Shown here: one piece after another, positions 57,212 to 64,000 of the stretch
Position numbering within the stretch: position 1 is the first letter of the stretch
Layout of the letters: each line of letters starts with the position of its first letter
Source of the DNA: Sesamum alatum
Taxonomy: Eukaryota; Streptophyta; Magnoliopsida; Lamiales; Pedaliaceae
Length of the DNA stretch: 64,000 bases
Assembly: GCA_034509735.1 (NCBI GenBank)
Contig: JACGWO010000006.1
Location: 7,641,001-7,705,000, forward strand
Reading direction: 5' to 3'
Translations under genes and position numbers: made by a program
The notes under the pieces: generated by a model
Seen by the model: the letters and a program-made list of their open reading frames with translations, nothing else
What the model was told of the DNA's origin: nothing
The model's database searches: none

Positions 57212-57830
57212 CAACTGGGCTGAAGAATTCACCAGTGTCCTATGGGCCTATCGAACCACGCCTAGAAATTCTACAGGCGAAAGCCCCTTTTCCCTACTAT
57301 ACAGGACTGATGCAGTAATACCAGTTGAGGTGAGCACGCCTTCCGATCGAATAATTTTTTATTCAGAAGATGAAAACAATAATCTACTTAACGAGAATCT
57401 CGTTTTTATCGAGGAACTCAGGGGAAATGCCTTCCTTTGAATGCAAAGGTACAAAAGCTAATGATCGATGCCTATAATTGGGGGGTCAAGCCTCGCGAGT
57501 TCCAAGTCGGAAACTTGGTGCTCCGAAAGGTGGAAGCATCAAAGCTATTGGGAAAGCTAGACCCCACATGGGAAGGACCCTACAAAGTTAGGGGAATTTT
57601 GGGCAATGGAGCATACAAATTAGAGGACGGATATGGACACCCTCTCCTCGCCCATGGAACATACATAATCTTAAAAGGTTCTTTGCATAAGTCCTCCTGT
57701 TTAGGCAAAGGCCATCTGGAGAAGGATATCCTTTTGTCCTTCCTAATAGAAACTCCCTCAAGAAACCAACCTTGTCCTCCAAGTAGGGCTTTCCTCGGAA
57801 GGATATCCTCCTGCCCCTCCTAAGGCAGGC
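57212..57830 (+). pseudogene. Gypsy integrase, C-terminal part
   Basis: The frame resumes NWAEEFTSVLWAYRTTPRNS then TGESPFSLLYRTDAVIPVEV, typical of the gypsy integrase end. It then has a frame change near 57437 and FQVGNLVLRKVEASKLLGKL with DPTWEGPYKVRGILGNGAYK, the GPY/F-type C-terminal domain. The GPYKV motif assigns it to the gypsy superfamily. It ends by 57830 in a non-coding 3' region. Confidence 0.88.
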
Positions 57831-58827
57831 ATCCCTTGAGCAGATAACAAAGTCTTGCCCCTAGAGCGCTCCTTCACCTTCCTGCGTCCAAGTGGGAACT
57901 CGCGCATATATAAAGGCCAAATTCCAAGTAGGACTCTTGCAAGTTTGTCCAGAAAAGGTAAAATCCCATCTGACATAAAATACCACTCACACTAAATTAT
58001 CACACTTTCTTGGCAGGTATGCTTAAAAACAAACCCTACCATAAAGCAAGCCCTGCCACATTGCAGGCATTCCATCAAGTAAGCCTTGCCACCCTGCGAG
58101 TAATCCCTAAATAAGTCTTGCCCTAGTGCATGCATCCTGTAAAGTAAGCCCTCCACATTGCATGCATTCCCTCAAGTAAGCCCTGCCACATTGCAGGCAT
58201 TCCATCAAGTAAGCCCTGCCATCCTATAGGGAGTGAGTAAGCCCCGCCACCCTGTAGGCACTCCCTAAAATAAGCTCTGCCCTACTGCAGACATCCTGTA
58301 AAATAAGCCCTGTCTCTTGCAGGCATGGCCTCTGGCAAATATAAACAAGTCATGTTTTTACAAGCAACCACTTTCAGGCAAAGGAAGCAAAAATTATTCA
58401 TTGCCTCATAGAGAGGAAGAGAATCACACCTTACCCCAAGTATTCTCAAATCCGCCACAAAAATTATTTTGCCTTCGTTTTCAAGAATCCGTAAAAACAT
58501 GCATAGGGCAGTCAACCCCCAATCATTAAAGCAAAAAAAAAAGCTCAACATGGAGGAAAGCAAAAAAACATGCCATAACAGACCCCCTCTGCCAAACCGG
58601 CCAGGGAGAGGGAGCAGTAGCAATATTCAAAATAACATAAAAAAATAAAATTTTGTCATCCCCAAGCCTCATGAGGGCAAGCAGAGCAGAAATTCAAGAT
58701 GTTTCAAGGGAGAGGGTACAATAAATCGTCCTTCTCCACATGCGGGGTCTTCTCAGGCTCTCCCAGGACTTCCGACTCAGGGAAGGGGGAAGATAGTAGT
58801 GAACCCTCCCCCTCAGAGTGGGGGGAT
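57831..58827 (+). repeat. Gypsy 3' untranslated region with ~35 bp tandem repeats
   Basis: From about 58020 to 58330 units such as AAGTAAGCCCTGCCACATTG followed by CAGGCATTCC recur eight or more times with drift in the distal half. Direct repeats in the 3' untranslated region are common in Tat-type elements. A purine-rich run GAGTGGGGGGAT (58815-58827) at the end is a good polypurine tract, so an LTR should start next to it. Confidence 0.7.
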
Positions 58828-59490
58828 TGATTGATATGAACTAAAATGGTTGGCCCAAAAATAAGGCCCAAGGAGGTTCCTAGAAGCCCAAGGAGAGATA
58901 TTAAAGCCCCACACAAAAGTCCGCAAATTCCTTGAGGAGGCCCAAAAGAGGCACCAGCCCAGCCTAAGGAAGGACCAGTCAAACCTCTCCCCAGTGAAGG
59001 AGAGGCCCAACCTAGGCAAAGGATGGAGCTGAACCACGGAGGCCCAGGGCAGAAGCCCGAGCTCATCAAAAAGTCCGGATAAGGACAGCCCCATCCTTAT
59101 CCTTATCTGCGCAAGATCCCGCCAACTGCCCTCCAACTTCCAAGGAGTGCAGATGCTATAGAAGTCTAGGGAGGCCAGTACTCGGTCCTCCTAGAGTCTA
59201 AGTCAACGAAGAGTCCCTCCCAGCCATCGCTCTTCCTCTATAAATACCGGCCTACTTGACTGGCACAAGTAATGTTTTCTTAGCACTATAACATACGAAT
59301 TTATGCTCTTAACTCACACCAAATTTTTTCTATGCCATTGTTCACGAAGTCTCACCATTTCATTACTTTATTCAAATTTATTCTTCTATAACTGCTTACT
59401 GACTTGAGCGCCGGAGTGCTAACGCCTTTTTTGCAGGTCCCTTTGTCATAGCTTGTAGAGATTCAAGTTCCACTCTCGCTCTAGCCCGAG
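58828..59490 (+). repeat. Probable gypsy LTR, right border uncertain
   Basis: It begins just after the polypurine tract (TGATTGATATGAAC). It includes a TATA box CTATAAATACC at about 59238 and the downstream segment TGACTTGAGCGCCGGAGTGC (59400-59418) that is characteristic of plant Tat/Athila-type LTRs just before their end. I could not place the terminal CA or a PBS; the DNA becomes AT-rich repeat by about 59505. Confidence 0.6.
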
Positions 59491-59528
59491 AATGAGCTCT
59501 TTTAGCTCACACCAAAATATATTAATAA

Positions 59529-59945
59529 ATTCATACGCATTATATTAAATATTTATTTACAAAAAGATTATCAAAACATACTAAGTTATTAATTAAACTT
59601 GTTATAGATAATGTAAATAAAAATACCATATTTTATTATCATCTAAATTTACATATGAGATATATATATTGACTTATTATATGTTGAATTTTGAAACATT
59701 TGTTGTACTGGACATTGAAATATAATACTAAAACTCATATGCATTATATTAAATATTGATTTATAACAAAAAATTAACTTACTAATTGTCGAGTAAGCTT
59801 GTTTCTAGATAATATAAATAAAAATACAGTATTTATGATTATCTAATTAAAATAAGAGATATATTAATCAATAATTCTAATATATGGTGACTTGTGAATA
59901 CTTAATATAATATTGAATGCATAGTTAAATGTATAAAAATACTAA
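59529..59945 (+). repeat. Two tandem ~204 bp AT-rich units in gypsy leader
   Basis: TCATACGCATTATATTAAAT at 59531 recurs as TCATATGCATTATATTAAAT at 59735. Later words such as AAATAAAAATAC and GAGATATAT keep their order. The array separates the LTR from gag and may have been inserted, or be an expanded leader repeat. Confidence 0.65.
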
Positions 59946-59983
59946 AAAATAATAAGAAAAAAAATAGTTGGGTTCCTCTAGCG

Positions 59984-61170
59984 ATGGAGGCCCCCACAAA
60001 CGATAATGGAGTACTTTCGCCTGGGAGACTACTGGGACCCCCCTCGAAAGCAGGGTCCACCCCGCTCAGGCACAGAAGGAGGTCCCCCGCACTAGGCAGC
60101 CTGCCTGGAATGCCTACAGAAGGAGCTACAAGACATACAACACTGGGTGATGAGTGTCCTGCTTGAAGAATAGGGGGCCATTCTTTTTAGCAAGGAGGTC
60201 ATAGCTGACGAGCTTCCTCTTAACTGTAGGACCTCAGCCATTACGGAGTATGATGGCACCACGGATCCCGAGGAGCACTTGTCCCGGTATGAGAATGCGA
60301 CCCTCTTGCATCGTTACACTGATGAGATCAAGTGTCGGATGTTCGTCACTGCCTTTGCTTGAGCCAGCCCATCAGTAGTTCAACCAAGTGCCTGCGTGAT
60401 CGATCAAGAACTTCCAGGAGTTTCGTTTCCTGTTCCTACATCAATTCTTCAGCGGTAAGCGGCACCGGAAGATGGTCCTCAACCTCTTCAAGGTTCGCTA
60501 AAAAGACATGGAGTCCTTGAAGAATTATTTGCAATGCTTCAATGCAACTGGCATGGAGGTCCTTACAGCTACCTCAGAGGTCAAGGCTACCGCCTTTTCG
60601 CAAGGGCTCTGGGGCAGGGATTTTCTTTAAGTCTCTCGCTAAAAAGTCGGCTTCAGATTTTGACAGCCTCCTAGCACGAGCAGAAATATACATCAACATG
60701 GAAGAAGCCCAAGCCTCTAAGAAAAGTGAGGAGAAAAGAGAAAAGACGCTAGAGAAGAGGGGTCCTCGAAGAAGACAAATACGGAGTTCAGTGACAAGAA
60801 ACCCCCTTTTCAGAGCCCCCCCTCTCTACACTCCCTTGAATGCCCCTATCACCCAGACGCTAATAGCGGTGGAGGGCAAGGGATTACTGGCTTGGCTTAA
60901 AACAGCCAAGGACAGACCTACCGGATCAAAGTCAGACAAGTACTATCGATTTTAAAATGATTACGAACATACAACGGAGGAATGTCGGTACTTGAAGAAC
61001 GAAATAGAACGGCTCATCCAAAACGGATACTTACAAAAATTCGTATGTAGAGAAAAAGCTCAGGGCATAGGTTCCCACCAAAAGGGAGATACTTATAAAG
61101 GGAAGACGTCAGTGGAACCTAGCCCCGATCACCCCAGGGAGAAGGAAACAAAGCTGCCCTATCAGGCTGA
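59984..61170 (+). pseudogene. Gypsy Gag (Tat/Athila-type), degenerate
   Basis: Recognisable Gag pieces are EVIADELPLNCRTSAITEYD then GTTDPEEHLSRYENATLLHR and YTDEIKCRMFVTAFA followed by a TGA near 60360. Then SLAKKSASDFDSLLARAEIY and INMEEAQASKK, an internal Lys/Arg-rich stretch, and the end NDYEHTTEECRYLKNEIERL with IQNGYL. This is the retrotransposon Gag layout of plant Tat-like gypsy elements. In the zinc-binding box before NDY, the expected Cys is Tyr (DKYYRF) and a TAA follows at about 60953. The gene is downstream of the LTR, as expected for a second element. Confidence 0.85.
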
Positions 61171-61179
61171 TTAAGGAAG

Positions 61180-62220
61180 CTAACCACCCCGCCCAAAGGG
61201 GTTATCTGTATTATAGTAGGATGACCTATGGGATGAGACTCCCATAAGCTGGGAAGGCCCTGGTAAGGGAAGTAGAAGACGACATCTCTGAGGACATTTT
61301 GGATGTGGACATGGTTGCTGACACCTCAATCATCCAGTTCGGGCCCGCTAAAAGAGCCGGGCTAACAATGCCCCACAATGATGCCTTGGTGATCATAGCC
61401 ACCTTGGCCAATTACGAAGTAAGCTGAACATTCATTGGCTCTGGGAGCTTAGCAGATATCCTCTTCGAAGGAGCATATGATCAAGTACAGTTGGGAGATG
61501 TCCCCTTAGAGGCGGTAGATGCGCTATATGATTTGCCGGAGAAATGGTCCGCCCTCGAGGCATGGTAACGTTTCCACTCTCCCTAAGGGAGGAACCTTGA
61601 AGAAGATCCTGCTTTACAAGATTTTTGGTGGTGGATATTCCCTGCCTATAACGTGATCCTATCAAGATCTACTCTCAATACTTACTGGGTAGTGGTATCC
61701 ACATTCCATATGAGATCAAGTTCCCTGTGTGATGAGGGAATAGGTAAAGTAAGCGAAGACCACCTACAGTCTGGGGTAGGTGTCATGTGGAGGCTGTACA
61801 AAAAGGTAAAAAACGTAATGCTGGAGACCTCCCTATGGAGGAATCTTGCAAACGACAAGGAAAGGATCCCTCAGGAGAAATAGGGCCGGGGAGAAAAGAC
61901 TACCTGCTCGAAGAGGAAGCGAGCCTTTAGGGGGAAGATCTCACTAAAGTACAACCTGCCAAACAATTGATAACTATCAATTTAATCCCAGAACCCGAAT
62001 AAAACTACTAGCATTGGCTCGCAACTCCAAAGGGCGATTAAGGAAGAATTGGTTCGGTGCCTTTAGCAAATCATTGACATATTCGCATGGACCCCACAAA
62101 GACTTGGAAGGTATAGACACTGAAGTAATAACTCATCATCTCAATATAGATTCCTCCTTTCAGCCGGTCAAAAAAAAGAAAAGACATTTGTGCCAGACAG
62201 AGATAAAATCATCCGCAACA
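61180..62220 (+). pseudogene. Gypsy protease region and start of RT, degenerate
   Basis: The plus strand reads SIIQFGPAKRAGLTMPHNDA then LVIIATLANYEVS, a TGA, TFIGSGSLADILFEGAYDQ, QLGDVPLEAVDALYDLP, then after frame changes AYNVILSRSTLNTYW, VVVSTFHM. The protease active site, normally Asp-Ser-Gly, reads Gly-Ser-Gly (GGC at 61437-61439). Near 62150-62215 the linker to RT (FQPVKKKKRH, then DRDKIIRN in another frame) is present, and homology then ends. The order fits gag-protease-RT start of a truncated second gypsy copy. Confidence 0.82.
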
Positions 62221-62289
62221 AATCTGTTTCAATATGCCTCTCAATTTGGGACGGCGTTTTTCGGTGACAAAGTTTCCATTTCAAATAAT

Positions 62290-62292
<3 letters not shown>

Positions 62293-62329
<37 letters not shown>
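62293..62329 (+). repeat. T37 homopolymer
   Basis: An uninterrupted run of 37 T, about 75 bases after the gypsy RT homology ends. It may mark a retroposition junction or simply a replication-slippage tract; no retroposon body was recognised. 62330-62880 then has ordinary AT-rich DNA without recognised genes. Confidence 0.65.
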
Positions 62330-62330
<1 letters not shown>

Positions 62331-62919
62331 TGCAGTGTCACCTTATCCCATGTTTCTTTCTTTCCCATCCATTCATGCCACCACGGGTTCTTTCTATAAT
62401 TTTTTTTTATCTTCCATTATAATTCTTTTTCATATACTCATAGAGATCACATACGATGATTATTTTTTTTTTATAAAAATGGCAAGACCACCACTCCCAC
62501 ATGAGTCCGGATAAGGGCTAGAGGCCCCAAGCTCAACTGAAAGACCCAATATCAGCAAAGCGGACATGTATAGATCTCAAAAGAGGACATTTGGCCAAAC
62601 GTGAAGCTGCCAGTGTCCCCAAGGAAAATAGAAGTGGTAACCTTTGTTCTGAAACTTTCCATAATTGAATATTGCAAAACCCAAAAATTCACACGTGATA
62701 TATTAAACTCGAGTATTTTTATCACATCATATTTATCTGCTTTCTCTTCAACCATCTTATTTTATATAATTTAAGTTGTTTTTATTTTCACTAATTGTAA
62801 CTCAATAAATGTATTGAAACGGTTTATAAAATACAAATTTGTTTAAAAAGTTCAATAAATATTTCAAACCACATAGACTTTATAAATTTAGATATACACA
62901 TCAAGCATCCATTCACAAA

Positions 62920-63580
62920 TATCTAATAGGGAAAATTCTTCCTGAATCAGATTTGATAGATTGAAGCAATATGATACATTTGTCATATAATTAGTTATTT
63001 TCTTTATACTGTACATCAATTATAAAATATTCTTAGTTTAATATCGAATTTGGTCGGAGTTGAACTAATTATACGGCAGATGTAATTGTGATTGGTGCAT
63101 AATTCAGATAATGTAAGGACCAATCACATGGCATGTGTATCACACTTGCTTTGATTTTGTTCGGCTAAATCAGGTTTGAATAAAAAAATTTCATCAATAG
63201 CACGTAAGTGTATACAGTTGCCATATAATTAGCATAGATCAATCAAATTAAATTTAGGTTAAAATTTGCCATAAATAGGGGAAAATCTAGCTCATGCCTA
63301 GTTCAGCCAAACCTGAATCAATCATGTGTCAAGTATAATACATTTATCCTGTAATTGGTGTACAATTTAAAAAAAATAACAAATCACGTAGCACTTACCC
63401 TATAATTGATTGGGGGAAATTCTAGTATGTCTGGACTTGGTTCGGACAAACCTGACCAATCATATGGTAAGTGTAATACACTTATCGTGTGATTAATATA
63501 CAGTTAAGAAAAAGTAACCAATTATATAGCAAGTGTATCATATTTATTTTATAATTAATTTAGTTCAATCAAATTTAGCT
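62920..63580 (+). repeat. Diverged ~134 bp tandem repeat
   Basis: Units begin with GGGAAAATCTAGCTCATG (63279) and GGGGAAATTCTAGTATGTC (63413), followed by AAACCTGA, CCAATCATNTGGNAAGTGTA, ACACTTAT and GTGTGATTAATNTACA-type words. Older, more diverged copies are seen from about 62930 (GGGAAAATTCTTCCTGAATC). The repeated phrase alternates with its own near-reverse complement, so the array is also weakly palindromic. Confidence 0.55.
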
Positions 63581-63699
63581 AGAACAAGAATTTTTCATTG
63601 ATTGGTTACCCAAAACTTAATTCAGACAAAAAAGTTTCAAAGAAGTCTAAGGATAACTCTAAGTCCACTTTCCATGCATCCAAATCTCATTCCCAAAGT

Positions 63700-64000
63700 C
63701 CTGACGTCCGTTTCCGCAGGACGTGTCCACCGCGCCCGCCCCCGATGAACACGTATTCCCCTCATTCCCTTTGCCACGTTATAATCGCATGCACCGTCGC
63801 CATCATTCTTCCTTTCTTCCCACCATTTTTAATCTCAATCGAACTGATCAAATCTCCCACCGCCATGCATTCGCCTCACTATATACATGCAACTCTTCTC
63901 ATCTCGTTTTGTTGGTACCTCTAGAGTTTTAGCAAGCACTTTGAGTCGTATTTACTACAGTCCCTGCACAAACAAAACTCAATTCCCTAAAGCACAATCA
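63700..64000 (+). promoter_or_regulatory. Promoter-like region at window end
   Basis: The base composition turns balanced, with C-rich segments (CCACCGCGCCCGCCCCCGAT near 63728) and a TATA candidate CTATATACATG at about 63878, followed by a pyrimidine-rich CAACTCTTCTCATCTCG. This resembles a plant core promoter with 5' UTR, suggesting a gene starting beyond 64000. No coding sequence is visible, so this is an inference. Confidence 0.3.

Noticed and set aside
58020..58330. CRISPR-like direct repeats
   Set aside because: Units are adjacent with drifting sequence and no unique spacers, in a plant retrotransposon 3' region.
58704..59136. Leu/Gly/Ser-rich minus-strand frames of 107-121 codons
   Set aside because: They lie opposite the gypsy LTR and its polypurine tract; no family motif, and the translation reflects GGCCCAAG-type words.

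Overview
This window is nuclear DNA of a flowering plant, probably a eudicot. The evidence is a CC-NBS-LRR resistance-type gene, a spliced gene for a small plant GPI-anchored protein, and a dense, nested mix of plant transposon families: Ty1/copia, Ty3/gypsy of the Tat/Athila kind, CACTA, hAT, Mutator-like, Harbinger-like and Helitron. The intergenic DNA is AT-rich. There are no operons, no bacterial signals and no CRISPR array. The species cannot be named from the sequence alone.

Layout. 1-8620 is a minus-strand copia retrotransposon: partial 3' LTR, degenerate gag-pol, long leader with a GC-rich block, PBS and a complete 2.2 kb 5' LTR. 8621-11058 holds RNase H-like relics, a 248 bp Helitron and small inverted-repeat elements. 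11318-14203 is an intronless NLR gene broken by one in-frame TAG. 14204-21480 is gene-free DNA filled with MITEs, several with visible target-site duplications (TSDs). 21480-39230 is a nest of CACTA DNA: two minus-strand fragments of a TNP2/Transposase_24 element on either side of a hAT element, then a plus-strand CACTA carrying only a Transposase_24-like gene. The hAT transposase gene is itself split by a 1.3 kb Mutator-like element. A second Mutator-like element lies at 39690-40929.

41864-43982 is the only protein-coding gene here that looks intact: two exons encoding a 186-residue secreted, GPI-anchored protein. Its intron carries another MITE. From about 45.1 kb to 52603 a second copia copy of the same family lies on the plus strand, without its 5' LTR. 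It sits inside the reverse-transcriptase region of a gypsy element that runs on from 52604. That gypsy integrase gene is split by a 2239 bp solo LTR with a perfect 5 bp TSD. Past the gypsy LTR, a gag-protease block of the same gypsy type follows (59984-62220), so the order is pol - LTR - gag. The last 1.7 kb is AT-rich repeat followed by a promoter-like stretch.

The most notable signals are: (1) a GC-rich block made of inverted GGGCGAC/GTCGCCC words inside two separate Mutator-like elements; (2) a hAT element exactly at the junction of two overlapping CACTA fragments; (3) the single in-frame stop in an otherwise intact NLR gene flanked by same-family MITEs; (4) several insertions whose TSDs or empty sites can be read directly. 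No new enzymatic or defence system was found. All identifications are from motif recognition by eye; no database search was run.
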